Source of the DNA: Neobacillus sp. SuZ13
GTDB taxonomy: Bacteria; Bacillota; Bacilli; Bacillales; Cytobacillaceae
DNA: 64,000 nucleotides
Assembly (NCBI RefSeq): GCF_030123365.1
Contig: NZ_CP126107.1
Location: forward strand, 2,093,501 to 2,157,500
Reading direction: 5' to 3'
Position numbers and translations under genes: made by a program. Within the stretch, counting starts at the first letter, position 1; each line of letters begins with the position of its first letter. The notes below the pieces were generated by a model. That model made no database searches. It saw nothing but the letters and a program-made list of their open reading frames with translations, and was not told the origin of the DNA. Below, piece after piece: positions 17,277 to 29,083 of this stretch.

Positions 17277-17320
17277 AGGTTTGGACTTCTTGCACCGCCA
17301 TGTGCTAAAAGTCCAAACCT
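17277..17320 (+). terminator. 12-bp hairpin after the small membrane protein
   Basis: AGGTTTGGACTT (17277-17288) pairs with AAGTCCAAACCT (17309-17320); then TTTATATATTT. The following 363 bp up to katG hold a TATAAT box (17593-17598) with no good -35, and a half-match to the PerR box (ATAATTATAA near 17637-17646). Confidence 0.7.
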
Positions 17321-17617
17321 TTATATATTTGTATCTTGACTCAACAGTGAAGCCAAAGCGTGAGCAAGAGGGGATTTTACTGTTTATTTTTTCAACATAG
17401 TGAAATCAACATTCAGCAATAACTTCTGCCCTGATGCAAATGTCAGGAAAGGGGTCTTTTTGAGATTACGGAACACAAGAAACTTCAAGGCAGTAAAAAA
17501 TGATACAGCAGCAATTCCGGAAAATATTACAAATTTGTGATAACATTGGTTATTTTTTCAATTTTAAGTAATAGTTTAGTAGAATTGAATCATATAATTA
17601 ATACAACCAGTTTGTAA

Positions 17618-19885
<2,268 letters not shown>

Positions 19886-19900
19886 AATCTAATTAGAGAA

Positions 19901-19949
19901 AAAAACAGGCTCAAACCTTTAATCAAAAAGGGTTTGGCCTGTTTTTTGT
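19901..19949 (+). terminator. katG Rho-independent terminator
   Basis: AACAGGC-CAAACC and GGTTTG-GCCTGTT pair as a long stem (about 19904-19943) followed by TTTTTTGTTTT. Confidence 0.9.
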
Positions 19950-19962
19950 TTTAGGGAAATAA

Positions 19963-20012
19963 GGGTCAGTCCCCCATTTAATTAATGCTTTAATATGGTG
20001 GGGGACTGCCCC
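19963..20012. repeat. Dispersed palindromic repeat, copy 3
   Basis: GGGTCAGTCCCCC and GGGGGACTGCCCC arms with the ATTAATGCTTTAAT core shared with copies 1 and 2. One arm base has changed (A to C in the right arm), slightly weakening the stem. It lies between the convergent katG and small-protein/citM genes. Confidence 0.9.
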
Positions 20013-20026
20013 TTAACAGCTCATTC

Positions 20027-20191
20027 TTAGGATAAAGAAAAATATGGGGAGTGATTATAAATAACCTCGGAAAGAATTTTGCAACCTTGAATTCTTTCAT
20101 AATTTTCTTTGGCTTCCTTTTCCGTCTCAAATTCGAACATTGTAATTTTATTATCCTTAGAGTAGGTGTTGTATAAAGTAATAATCCACAT
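20027..20191 (-). CDS. Small conserved protein, 54 residues (paralogue A)
   Basis: The frame starts with ATG 8 nt after GGGGG and reads MWIITLYNTYSKDNKITMFE, FETEKEAKENYERI and on. It has a clear paralogue at 48198-48347 (MWVITRY..., IKIFEFDTEKEARDAL, then a shared SxLTEVI/ILSEVI block), so selection on the protein is likely. The pattern beta-strand, FEF[DE]TEKEA helix, beta-strand suggests a tiny alpha/beta fold. It lies 43 bp downstream of citM on the same strand and may be cotranscribed. Function unknown. Confidence 0.7.
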   Translation of the reverse strand: MWIITLYNTYSKDNKITMFEFETEKEAKENYERIQGCKILSEVIYNHSPYFSLS

Positions 20192-20233
20192 GGAATTAGC
20201 CCCCAATTTAAATATGAATTTTTAGCATTTGTT

Positions 20234-21535
20234 TTATAAAGAAATAACCCCTAAAACTAGTGCTGCTATTACCATTACTGTAGTAGTTCCTAGCGCCCAT
20301 TTAATTAAGAAACGCTGTAAATCACTAAATTCGATTCCTACCATACCTATTAATAAATGTGCTGCTGCCACTAATGGACTTAGTACATGTACAGGCTGTC
20401 CCAGTATGGAGGCACGGCCTATTTCGGCAGCGCTAATGCCATAAGACTCGGCAGCTTGGGCAATAATGGGAAGTACACCAAAATAAAATGCATTATTGGA
20501 CATAAAAAAAGTAAAGGGTGCGCTCAAAAATGCGACAATAACTGGTAAATGCTGCCCCATTGCTTCTGGAATCAATGACACTAAAGTAGTAGCCATCGCA
20601 TCAATCATTTTCGTTCCTGACATTATACCTGTAAAAATACCGGCTGCAATAACAATGGAGACGACCGCTACTGCGTTACTTGCGTGTGAAGAGATTCGTT
20701 CTTGTTGCTCTTTTATATTTGGATAATTAACTAATAAAGCAATAGCAAATGCAACCATAAATAAAATCATGAGCGGAATAACATCCATAATTAACAAAAC
20801 AATGAGAATGAGGGTTAAAGCAAAGTTAAACCATACCAGTTTTGGACGGCGATAGTTAAACTGGATTTTTGCATCCATTTCAGCCGTACTAGCCACTTCC
20901 CGATATGCATCATTATCGATAACTCCAAGTCTTCTCCGTTCCATTTTTCCGAAAATAAAGGATATAACAAGAACCCATAAAAGCCCAAAACCCATGACAG
21001 GAATGAGTGGCAGAAACAACTCAGATGAGTCAAGCTTCAATGAAGTCATCGCCATTGCAGAAGCTCCTCCCCAAGGAGTCATATTCATTACTCCCATTGA
21101 GGACATGGCTACTCCTGCTAGAATTAGAGGATTCATTCTTAGACGTTTATAAAGCGGAAGCAAGGAAGAAACCGTAATCATATAGGTCGTGGTTCCATCA
21201 CCATCTAAAGCAACCATCATCGACAGGACAGCTGTACCTACAACAATTTTTAAAGGATCACCTTTGACGAGTTTTAAAATTTTGCCAATAAGTGGTTCGA
21301 ATAAACCAGTATCAATCATAAGCCCAAAGTACAAAATGGCGAAGAAGATCATAATGGCGGTTGGGGCAATAGCTTTTACCCCCTCAAACATCATCGGACC
21401 TAGATCATTCGCATAACCCCCGATTAGACCAAATAGGATGGGAATGATCATGAGAGCGACAAGGGGTGTTAACCGTTTTGACATAATTAAATACATAAAA
21501 ACTGCAACCATAGAAAAACCCAAAAAAGATAGCAT
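20234..21535 (-). CDS. citM: CitMHS-family Mg-citrate transporter CitM (paralogue 2)
   Basis: 433 residues, the same length as Bacillus CitM, with about 12 membrane segments. Family motifs: MLSFLGFSMVAVFMYLIMSK, MVALDGDGTTTYMITVSS, MNMTPWGGASAMAM, FFMSNNAFYFGVLPIIAQ and SILGQPVHVLSPLVAAAHLL. The start follows AAGGAGG. CitM imports citrate complexed with Mg2+ or similar ions with protons. It faces away from a citS-citT-type two-component system, the same arrangement as in B. subtilis, where CitT activates citM and CcpA represses it. A cre-like site (21637-21650) and a 29-bp palindrome (21687-21715) lie in its promoter region. Confidence 0.93.
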   Translation of the reverse strand: MLSFLGFSMVAVFMYLIMSKRLTPLVALMIIPILFGLIGGYANDLGPMMFEGVKAIAPTAIMIFFAILYFGLMIDTGLFEPLIGKILKLVKGDPLKIVVGTAVLSMMVALDGDGTTTYMITVSSLLPLYKRLRMNPLILAGVAMSSMGVMNMTPWGGASAMAMTSLKLDSSELFLPLIPVMGFGLLWVLVISFIFGKMERRRLGVIDNDAYREVASTAEMDAKIQFNYRRPKLVWFNFALTLILIVLLIMDVIPLMILFMVAFAIALLVNYPNIKEQQERISSHASNAVAVVSIVIAAGIFTGIMSGTKMIDAMATTLVSLIPEAMGQHLPVIVAFLSAPFTFFMSNNAFYFGVLPIIAQAAESYGISAAEIGRASILGQPVHVLSPLVAAAHLLIGMVGIEFSDLQRFLIKWALGTTTVMVIAALVLGVISL

Positions 21536-21636
21536 ACTTCATATCCTCCTTCGTTGTTAAAAGCGGGTCAAAAAAAATCTCATTTTCTTGGAGTAATGTA
21601 GATCCATAAAAGAATACAAGAGTGTGACCTACTGAT

Positions 21637-21650
21637 TGTTAGCGCTTTCT
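21637..21650 (-). promoter_or_regulatory. Candidate cre site (CcpA) upstream of citM
   Basis: On the citM strand the sequence is AGAAAGCGCTAACA, matching TGWAANCGNTNWCA at all fixed positions but the first. It lies about 102 bp before the citM start. Confidence 0.6.
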
Positions 21651-21686
21651 CAGAAAGATTAACACGGGAACAGTCAAAGGAATATA

Positions 21687-21715
21687 TATAACGAATATTT
21701 TCAATATTCGTTATA
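21687..21715. promoter_or_regulatory. 29-bp perfect palindrome between citM and citS
   Basis: Arms of 13 bp (TATAACGAATATT and AATATTCGTTATA) flank a TTC spacer. Its position, 150 bp upstream of citM and 165 bp upstream of citS, suits a binding site for the CitT-type response regulator; this is inference. Confidence 0.5.
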
Positions 21716-21881
21716 AATATAATTATTTTCATATTTTTCACAGCCAATTCTATAATTCTTCAATGTTACTAAATAGCTAGTGACATTGATGGAGGTTGAA
21801 CTAAAAAAATTAGAATATTACTATAATTGTTATATAATAAAAGTAGTTACATTATGAAGGAATATAAGCGAGGGGAAATGT

Positions 21882-23474
21882 TTGGGCAAAAGATTTAAAA
21901 AAACAAGGCTGCTAACACAAATGATTGTATTTATTTCTATTATTATTCTTCTTACGATTGTATCAGTAAGCGCTCTCTTCTCTTCTATGATTGATGATAT
22001 GATTAAAACTTCATTGGGAAACCAGGCCATGACAGTAGCAAAGATGACGTCTCAAAAGGAACAAATTATCAATGCTTTTAAGGATCCGAATCCTTCTTTA
22101 ACCATACAGCCCATTGCAGAAGAAATACGCAAAGACACAGGTGCCGGCTATGTTGTAATAGGCAATAAAGAAAATATTCGCTATTCTCACAATATAACAA
22201 AATATATTGGAAAGACTATGGGTTCCAGCAATAAACCGGTATTTGAAAATAACGCCTCAATTATATACGAAGGAACTGGTATTTCAGGAAAGGCTATTAA
22301 AGCAAAGACTCCTATTTATAATGAGGACGGAGAAATAATCGGTGTATCGTCTGTTGGTTTCTTAACCTCGGAAGTGGAGGGTAAAGTCCATAGCTATCGC
22401 CTTAAGTTACTTCATTTTACTGTTTTTATTTTGCTAATTGGGATTGGAGGGGCGGTCATTATATCAAAGAGGGTGAAAAAATTGATTTTTAATCTCGAGC
22501 CCGAAGAAATATCTTTTTTGTTTAAAGAAAAAGAAGCGACCTTAGAATCGATTAGAGATGCCACCGTTGCAGTCAATAAAGATGGCAAAGTAACCTCCAT
22601 CAATAAACGGGCAAGAGAGTTGCTTAAACACGATCACATTGAGAAAGGCATAAGAATGGAACATGGGCGTTTAAATACGTTGATTAAAACCGTAATGGGA
22701 AATCAACAAAACACCATTAATCAAAAAGTTATCTTTGGCGAACAGCTCTATTTGGTTGATGCATCTCCCATACTGGAGAATCAAAGAACAAGCGGAGCCG
22801 TATTAACCTTACGTCCTGTTTCTGAAATAGAGGAGATTATAGATGAAGTTTCTAAAGTTCAAAACGTTTCTGAGCATATCCGCGCCCAAAATCATGAGTA
22901 TTTAAATAAATTAAATACTATTTATGGATTGATTACCCTGGAACAATATGATGAGGTAAGGGAACTAATCTCAGAAGAGGTCAAAGAACGGCAGGATATT
23001 GTGGTTTTCTTAACTTCTTCCGTAAAAGATCCTTTTATTGCCGCTTGTCTACTCGGAAAAATAAATCGATCAAAGGAATTAAAAGTAGACCTGGAAATAG
23101 ATAAAGAGAGCAACCTTGAGAGTATCCCCTCTACATTAAATACAAAACTACTTGTTTCAATACTTGGTAATCTTATAGATAATGCCATGGAGGCAGCGGT
23201 TCGAACTAATTCTGACGGGGCTAATGTGAAAGTTTCTTTCACAGATATTGGCAGTGATATCATCTTTGATATAGAAGACAACGGCAACGGCATTCCCCAA
23301 GAATGGCATGATATGATTTTTATTCAAGGATTTACGACAAAAGAAGGAGAAAATCATGGTTTGGGACTAGCCATTGTTAAAAATGCGTTAAAAAAAATGG
23401 ACGGGGAGATTTTTATTTCTACCAGTGATTCAGGCGGAGCTCAATTCACCATTGTTTTACCAAAAGGCAAATAA
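21882..23474 (+). CDS. citS: CitS-type sensor histidine kinase
   Basis: 530 residues from a TTG after AGGGG. Two membrane helices (about residues 11-33 and 175-197) bracket an extracytoplasmic PAS/Cache sensor, as in the CitA/DcuS/MalK group. A cytoplasmic PAS follows (about 218-320), then a Spo0B-like dimerisation region with the phospho-accepting His in RAQNHEYLNKLNTIYGLI, then a HATPase domain with NLIDNAMEAA (N box), DIEDNGNGIP (G1) and GLGLAIVKNAL (G2). In B. subtilis CitS senses citrate and drives CitT to switch on citM; the adjacent divergent citM supports the same job here. Confidence 0.9.
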   Translation: MGKRFKKTRLLTQMIVFISIIILLTIVSVSALFSSMIDDMIKTSLGNQAMTVAKMTSQKEQIINAFKDPNPSLTIQPIAEEIRKDTGAGYVVIGNKENIRYSHNITKYIGKTMGSSNKPVFENNASIIYEGTGISGKAIKAKTPIYNEDGEIIGVSSVGFLTSEVEGKVHSYRLKLLHFTVFILLIGIGGAVIISKRVKKLIFNLEPEEISFLFKEKEATLESIRDATVAVNKDGKVTSINKRARELLKHDHIEKGIRMEHGRLNTLIKTVMGNQQNTINQKVIFGEQLYLVDASPILENQRTSGAVLTLRPVSEIEEIIDEVSKVQNVSEHIRAQNHEYLNKLNTIYGLITLEQYDEVRELISEEVKERQDIVVFLTSSVKDPFIAACLLGKINRSKELKVDLEIDKESNLESIPSTLNTKLLVSILGNLIDNAMEAAVRTNSDGANVKVSFTDIGSDIIFDIEDNGNGIPQEWHDMIFIQGFTTKEGENHGLGLAIVKNALKKMDGEIFISTSDSGGAQFTIVLPKGK

Positions 23475-23490
23475 GAGAGGGTTACGATAA

Positions 23491-24195
23491 ATGAGCAAAA
23501 GTTTAATCAAAGTAATGATTGTAGAAGATGATGAAACAGCGGCTAAAATTTATGAAAAATTTACTGATAAAGCAGAAGGATTCCAAGTAGTGGCCATTGC
23601 AAATACGGGGAAACAGGCACTGGACATGCTTAATGTGTTTACTCCAGATCTCATTTTACTTGATGTCTTTCTTCCTGATATGAATGGAATCGATCTATTA
23701 TGGGAGATTAGGAAGAATATGAGAAGTTTGGACATCATTATGATTACAGCAGCTAATGATGTTGGCACGGTAAGTGAAGCAATCAGGGGAGGCGCATTCA
23801 GTTATATCCTTAAACCGATTATGATTAACAAGTTTTTTGAGGTACTTGAACAATTCAAAGAAACTAGAGAAAAACTAGTCAAATTAACCATTGTCGAACA
23901 GGAAGATGTGAATGATTTTTTCATGTTGAAAAAACCACGGAAAGATCCTTTAATCAGGGAGGAATTACCTGAAAAACTACCAAAGGGAATTGACAAACAT
24001 ACTTTAAAAAAAGTGAGACAGCAAATAAAGGATATAAATGAAAACATAAATGCAGAAGAATTTTCAAAAATAATCGGAGCCAGTCATTCAACAGGCAGGA
24101 GATATCTTGAGTATTTAGTTTCAATCAATGAGATGGAAGTAGAAGTTATTTACGGGACCATAGGACGCCCTGAGAGGAAATATCGGAAGAAGTAA
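23491..24195 (+). CDS. citT: CitT-type response regulator
   Basis: 234 residues, 16 bp after citS, so cotranscribed. The receiver domain has the acidic pocket (VEDDE), phospho-acceptor Asp58 (LILLDVFLPDMNG), a Thr in MITAAND and the conserved Lys in SYILKPI. The C-terminal part (from about residue 165) carries a winged/helix-turn-helix of the CitB/DctR group (INAEEFSKIIGASHSTGRRY). The likely target is the citM promoter upstream of citS. Confidence 0.9.
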   Translation: MSKSLIKVMIVEDDETAAKIYEKFTDKAEGFQVVAIANTGKQALDMLNVFTPDLILLDVFLPDMNGIDLLWEIRKNMRSLDIIMITAANDVGTVSEAIRGGAFSYILKPIMINKFFEVLEQFKETREKLVKLTIVEQEDVNDFFMLKKPRKDPLIREELPEKLPKGIDKHTLKKVRQQIKDINENINAEEFSKIIGASHSTGRRYLEYLVSINEMEVEVIYGTIGRPERKYRKK

Positions 24196-24336
24196 AAGCT
24201 TTAATATTGCTTTAATATTTTGGTCATTGATTAAGAATACGGTTGACAGAGAGATTCTTAATAGTAAAATAACAATAATTTCAGTTTATCTGATAATATT
24301 AATAATAAATCTCAATCTATTAGTATAAAAAATTTA

Positions 24337-26298
24337 ATGGTCAGTTTTGAAAGGGGATACATAATTTTGAATTCAAAGTACCTAGACTTACTTGTCCAGA
24401 AATATGATTGTGAAGAAAAAGTAGTAACTGAAATTATTAATTTGGAAGCCATTCTTAATCTACCAAAAGGGACAGAACATTTCGTCAGTGATTTACATGG
24501 GGAGTATCAGGCTTTTCAACATGTATTAAGAAATGGTTCAGGTAATGTAAAAGAGAAAATCAGGGACTTGTTTCAGGATGTTTTATTAGAAAAAGAAATC
24601 AATGAATTTGCAACATTAGTTTATTATCCTGAAGAAAAATTACAATTAATTAAAAATCATTTTGGCAATGAGCAAGAATTAAACCAATGGTATATAGTTA
24701 TCATCGAGCGGATGATCAGGCTTATTTCTCATGCTTCCTCCAAATATACACGTTCGAAATTAAGAAAAGCATTGCCGAGTCAGTTTGTGTTTATTATAGA
24801 AGAGCTGCTATATAAAACTTATCAATCTACAAATAAAGAGCAATATTATACAGAAATTGTCCAGCAGATCATCTCCTTAGGTCAGGCTGATAAACTCATA
24901 ACAGGGCTTGCGTATACCACTCAGAGATTGGTTGTCGATCATCTTCATGTAGTGGGAGATATTTATGATCGTGGACCTGAACCTGATAAAATCATGGATA
25001 CTTTGATCAATTATCATTCCGTTGATATTCAGTGGGGAAACCATGATGTACTTTGGCTAGGTGCTTTTGCTGGTTCAATGGTTTGTCTCGCTAATATCAT
25101 TCGTATCTGCGCGAGATACGACAATTTGGATATTATTGAAGATGTATATGGAATCAATCTCAGACCCTTGCTGAATCTTGCGGAGAAATACTACGAGGAC
25201 AATACAGCTTTCAGGCCAAAGCTACATTCAGATAAGAAACTAACTGATCATGAAAAATTACAAATAACGAAAATTCATCAAGCAATTGCGATGATTCAGT
25301 TTAAACTTGAAATGCCTATTATAAAGAGACGCTCGAATTTTAATATGTCAGAAAGGCTTTTGCTGGAGAAAATAGATTATGACAAAAACGAAATAACGAT
25401 TAATGGGAAAACCTACCCTCTAGAAAATACTTGCTTTGCAACCGTAAATCCAGAGCAGCCTGATCAATTATTAGAAGAAGAAAAGCAGGTTATGGAAAAA
25501 TTATTATTTTCTATTCAGCATTCAGAAAAGCTGGCCAGACATATGAATTTCCTTATGAAGAAAGGGAGTCTGTATTTAAAATATAACGGGAACCTTTTAA
25601 TACATGGTTGTATTCCTTTAGATGAAGAAGGGAATATGGGGAAAATGGTGATTGAAAATAAAACCTATTCAGGCCGTGATCTACTGGATGTTTTTGAGCA
25701 TTATTTACGCCATTCTTTTGCACATCCTGAAGAGACAGATGATCTTGCGACAGATATGGTCTGGTATTTATGGACAGGAGAATATTCATCACTCTTTGGA
25801 AAAAGAGAAATGACAACTTTTGAGAGGTATTTTATTAAGGATAAGGCAACTCATAGAGAAGGTAAGAATCCATACTACCATTTACGTGAAAATGAAGATT
25901 TTTGCCGCAGAATCCTAACAGAATTTGATCTGAATCCTGACCAGGGTCATATAATAAATGGCCATACACCTGTGAAAGAAATTGAGGGAGAAAATCCAAT
26001 TAAAGCAAATGGTAAGATGATCGTGATCGATGGAGGTTTCTCCAAAGCTTATCAATCAACAACAGGTATTGCAGGGTATACATTACTATATAATTCCTAT
26101 GGGATGCAGCTGGTCGCCCATAAGCACTTTAATTCAAAAGAAGATGTTCTACTTAACGGGACAGATGTTTTATCAATAAAAAGATTGGTAGATAAAGAAT
26201 TAAAGAGAAAAAAGGTAAGAGAAACGAATATTGGAGAGAAATTATTACAGGAAATCTCTATTTTGAATAATCTGAGAGAACATCGCTATATGGATTGA
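24337..26298 (+). CDS. fbp: Class III fructose-1,6-bisphosphatase
   Basis: 653 residues, near the 671 of B. subtilis Fbp. It carries the metallophosphatase motifs of the class: [38 protein letters not shown] and [20 protein letters not shown]. It removes phosphate from fructose 1,6-bisphosphate in gluconeogenesis, fitting a window dedicated to growth on organic acids and amino acids. The ATG at 24337 is kept because the first residues ([16 protein letters not shown]) align with the Fbp N-terminus, although AAAGGGG lies downstream, before a TTG at 24367, and may be the real site. Confidence 0.95.
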   Translation: MVSFERGYIILNSKYLDLLVQKYDCEEKVVTEIINLEAILNLPKGTEHFVSDLHGEYQAFQHVLRNGSGNVKEKIRDLFQDVLLEKEINEFATLVYYPEEKLQLIKNHFGNEQELNQWYIVIIERMIRLISHASSKYTRSKLRKALPSQFVFIIEELLYKTYQSTNKEQYYTEIVQQIISLGQADKLITGLAYTTQRLVVDHLHVVGDIYDRGPEPDKIMDTLINYHSVDIQWGNHDVLWLGAFAGSMVCLANIIRICARYDNLDIIEDVYGINLRPLLNLAEKYYEDNTAFRPKLHSDKKLTDHEKLQITKIHQAIAMIQFKLEMPIIKRRSNFNMSERLLLEKIDYDKNEITINGKTYPLENTCFATVNPEQPDQLLEEEKQVMEKLLFSIQHSEKLARHMNFLMKKGSLYLKYNGNLLIHGCIPLDEEGNMGKMVIENKTYSGRDLLDVFEHYLRHSFAHPEETDDLATDMVWYLWTGEYSSLFGKREMTTFERYFIKDKATHREGKNPYYHLRENEDFCRRILTEFDLNPDQGHIINGHTPVKEIEGENPIKANGKMIVIDGGFSKAYQSTTGIAGYTLLYNSYGMQLVAHKHFNSKEDVLLNGTDVLSIKRLVDKELKRKKVRETNIGEKLLQEISILNNLREHRYMD

Positions 26299-26435
26299 TA
26301 CGAAATAGTTAGAAATACCTATACAGTAAAAAAGGGGAAATTACCTGCAAGCAACAAACTCTTAGTCCCCTATGATAATTGCTTACTCTAGAAGAATTAT
26401 TAACACATTTTAATTAATCATTAAGTCCCATAAAG

Positions 26436-26468
26436 AAAAATCCCTTCATTTTGGAAGGGATTTTTTTA
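26436..26468. terminator. Bidirectional terminator between fbp and the LysR gene
   Basis: AAATCCCTTC and GGAAGGGATTT pair across an ATTTT loop, with T7 on the plus side and A-rich DNA (T on the minus strand) on the other side. Confidence 0.85.
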
Positions 26469-26478
26469 ACAATAATCG

Positions 26479-27396
26479 TTAAGATGAATATGTCAACATT
26501 CGGGAATGAAAATTAAAATGTTCCAAAAATTTCTTGGTGTTAATAGAAAAATGGTTATTCTCTGAGCGTACCCAGCCTACCCCTATCTTTTCCTGTTCAT
26601 AATCTATGATTTCGATAGGAACGATTTCGCCGCTTAATACATAAGGATCATATTTGTTAGAAAAGTCTGGTCCGAAGCTAATTCCTAAGCCCTCTAAAAT
26701 TGCTTTTTTTATCACTTCTGTATTATCTGTGGTAAATAAAATGTTCATTTGCCCAAATTTATTAATTAAATCGTTTGCAAATCGTTTTACATAATCCCCA
26801 TTATATAAAATAACGTTTTGAGTCATCAATTGTTCAGGTGTTATAAATTTTTGTGCTGCTATAGGAGATGATTTGCTGACGTACACTTGCATCTTTCCCT
26901 CTAGTATTACTTCGAATTTTAAATCTTCTCTTTTTTTTATTAAATCATCGTAGATCGTGATTAGGCCAATGTCAATCTGGTTATTTTCGACAAGTTCAAT
27001 GATATGCTGCGTTCCTTTTTCTGAGACTTCGATATTTACATTTGAAAACGCGTTTTTAAAAGAAGCTAAAGGTTCTAGTAGGAACAACATAAAGCCAGGG
27101 ATCGAAGATAGCTTTAAATTTCCCGAAGTCACTGTGTTAAAAGATTGAGCCTCCTCTTTAAATTCTTGAAGTCTGATTAATACCTCGTATGCCTTTTTAA
27201 TTAAGATTTTGCCTTCATTCGTGGGAACGGCGCCAAGTCGTCGGTGGCGTTTAAATATTTTTACGCCCAACTCATCTTCTAATCTAGTAATCGATTGACT
27301 GATTCCCGATTGAGAAACATGGAGGTTTTCTGCTGCTATGGAAATTGAGCCTGTTTCCGCAACTTTCACAATATATTCCAATTGTTCGATATGCAT
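26479..27396 (-). CDS. LysR family transcriptional regulator of the acyl/alkyl-sulfate gene run
   Basis: 305 residues from ATG 27396, 6 nt after AAGGAG; an earlier ATG at 27441 lies inside the promoter palindrome. The N-terminal winged helix reads MHIEQLEYIVKVAETGSISI, then AAENLHVSQSGISQSITRLE; the effector domain runs from about residue 92. It is divergent from the acyl-CoA ligase gene at 27533, with a 27-bp palindrome 13 bp upstream of its own start, the usual layout for a LysR controlling itself and the divergent operon. Confidence 0.9.
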   Translation of the reverse strand: MHIEQLEYIVKVAETGSISIAAENLHVSQSGISQSITRLEDELGVKIFKRHRRLGAVPTNEGKILIKKAYEVLIRLQEFKEEAQSFNTVTSGNLKLSSIPGFMLFLLEPLASFKNAFSNVNIEVSEKGTQHIIELVENNQIDIGLITIYDDLIKKREDLKFEVILEGKMQVYVSKSSPIAAQKFITPEQLMTQNVILYNGDYVKRFANDLINKFGQMNILFTTDNTEVIKKAILEGLGISFGPDFSNKYDPYVLSGEIVPIEIIDYEQEKIGVGWVRSENNHFSINTKKFLEHFNFHSRMLTYSS

Positions 27397-27409
27397 AATT
27401 ATCTCCTTT

Positions 27410-27436
27410 GAATATAGAAGTATAGCTTCTATATTC
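27410..27436. promoter_or_regulatory. 27-bp palindrome, candidate LysR operator
   Basis: GAATATAGAAG and CTTCTATATTC are exact 11-bp inverted arms with a TATAG spacer. It lies in the 136-bp divergent region between the LysR gene and the acyl-CoA ligase. Confidence 0.6.
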
Positions 27437-27532
27437 TTCATTATCAGTTGATTTATTTAAGTGTAAATTATATATATAATAAATTCAAGGAAATCTTAAT
27501 TTTCTAAAAAATGAAAGGGGGAAAGGATACCC

Positions 27533-29050
27533 ATGGCTTTGAATTTGAATGAGAATTTAAAGGAAAGTGTAGCAAGATTTCCAAATCGCACCGCCTATAC
27601 ATTTTTGAATCAAAGTAAAACATATGCAGAACTTGATAAATTAGTAGATTGTGCTTCTATCAGTTTACATGATGCAGGCATCAGAAAAGGGGATAGAGTC
27701 GCTTTAGTGCTTGGTAATTGTCCTGAATTTGTTATTGCTTACTTTGGAATCCTACGGGCAGGTGCAGTGGTTGTTCCGATTAATCCTGTCTACACTTCAG
27801 CAGAAATCGCTTATATTCTATCTAATAGCCAAGCAAAGGCTGTAATTGCTCATTCCTCTTTAGAACCAACAATATCTTCAGTGAAAGAGAAACTGGAACA
27901 TTTGAAGATGGTGATCTACACAGAATCAATTGGGTCTGAATGGTCTTGGGAGCGTCTTATTCAAGAATCAAAAGAAGTTTTTGAAAGCCCTTCCATTAAT
28001 GAAGGTGATTTAGCTGTCATTCTTTATACCTCTGGCACAACTGGAAAGCCAAAAGGTGCCATGCTATCGCATCGAAATATGGCATCCAATACTGCTTCGA
28101 TGGCTCAGCTTGCTGAGTTCACGGAAGAAGATCGAATCATTGCCGTTCTTCCCATGTTCCATGTGTTTAGTATTGCTACTTGCATCAACATGCCGATTGC
28201 TTCTGGGGCAGCCATTGTCATTGTTCCAAGATTTAGCCCAACCGATGTGATCAACACGATTAAAAGAGAGAAGGCGACGATTTTTGCCGGAGTTCCAACC
28301 ATGTTTAGCTTTTTGTTGCAGGTGCCAGGCGCATCGGCAGAAAACTTTTCATCGATAAGGGCTTGTTTTTCAGGAGGTGCTTCGATTCCAGTTGAATTAT
28401 TACATAGATTCGAAGAGAAGTTTCAGGTTCCGGTTTTAGAGGGGTACGGTCTTTCTGAAACGGCTCCCGTAACAGCTTTCAATCCGTTAAGGGGAAAACG
28501 GAAACCAGGGTCTGTGGGTATAGATATACCTGAAGTGAAGAATAAAGTGGTGGATCTGAATGGAATTGAAGTTCGAAGAGGCGAAATCGGCGAACTAATT
28601 GTAAAGGGTCCTAATGTAATGATGGGTTATTTAGGAATGCCGGAAGCTACCTCCTCCACATTGAAAGATGGTTGGTTTTACACCGGAGATTTAGCCCGAA
28701 TGGATGAAGAAGGATACATTTATATCGTGGACCGTATAAAGGATATGATTCTTGTTGGCGGATACAATGTCTACCCAAGAGAAGTCGAAGAGGTATTATA
28801 CCAACATCCGGCCATAGTGGAAACATCCGTGATTGGAATACCGGATAATGAGTACGGTGAAATCGTGAAGGCATTTGTGGTAACGAATGATGAGGGAATC
28901 ACGACGGATGACATCCTGTATTTCTGCAAAGACAAACTTGCAAAGTACAAGCTGCCTAAACAAGTGGAATTTATGAAGGAATTACCTAAGAATAGCACAG
29001 GGAAGATTTTGAGAAGAGCCTTGCGTGTTGAGAAAGTAGAAGTTAATTAG
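27533..29050 (+). CDS. Long-chain acyl-CoA ligase (AMP-dependent, FadD/LcfB-like)
   Basis: 505 residues. Adenylate-forming motifs in order: LYTSGTTGKPKGAMLSH (P-loop, about 163-179), GYGLSETAP (about 303), YTGDLARMDEEGYIYIVDR and the hinge KDMILVGGYNVYPREVEEV, and the C-terminal catalytic Lys in LPKNSTGKILRRALR. It activates a fatty acid to acyl-CoA with ATP. It heads a same-strand series with an aldehyde dehydrogenase (33 bp on), an iron alcohol dehydrogenase (36 bp on) and an alkylsulfatase, so the fatty acid may come from a fatty alcohol. Chain-length preference is not readable. Confidence 0.9.
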   Translation: MALNLNENLKESVARFPNRTAYTFLNQSKTYAELDKLVDCASISLHDAGIRKGDRVALVLGNCPEFVIAYFGILRAGAVVVPINPVYTSAEIAYILSNSQAKAVIAHSSLEPTISSVKEKLEHLKMVIYTESIGSEWSWERLIQESKEVFESPSINEGDLAVILYTSGTTGKPKGAMLSHRNMASNTASMAQLAEFTEEDRIIAVLPMFHVFSIATCINMPIASGAAIVIVPRFSPTDVINTIKREKATIFAGVPTMFSFLLQVPGASAENFSSIRACFSGGASIPVELLHRFEEKFQVPVLEGYGLSETAPVTAFNPLRGKRKPGSVGIDIPEVKNKVVDLNGIEVRRGEIGELIVKGPNVMMGYLGMPEATSSTLKDGWFYTGDLARMDEEGYIYIVDRIKDMILVGGYNVYPREVEEVLYQHPAIVETSVIGIPDNEYGEIVKAFVVTNDEGITTDDILYFCKDKLAKYKLPKQVEFMKELPKNSTGKILRRALRVEKVEVN

Positions 29051-29083
29051 TTTTATAGAGAACGAATTTAAGGAGGAATTGCT

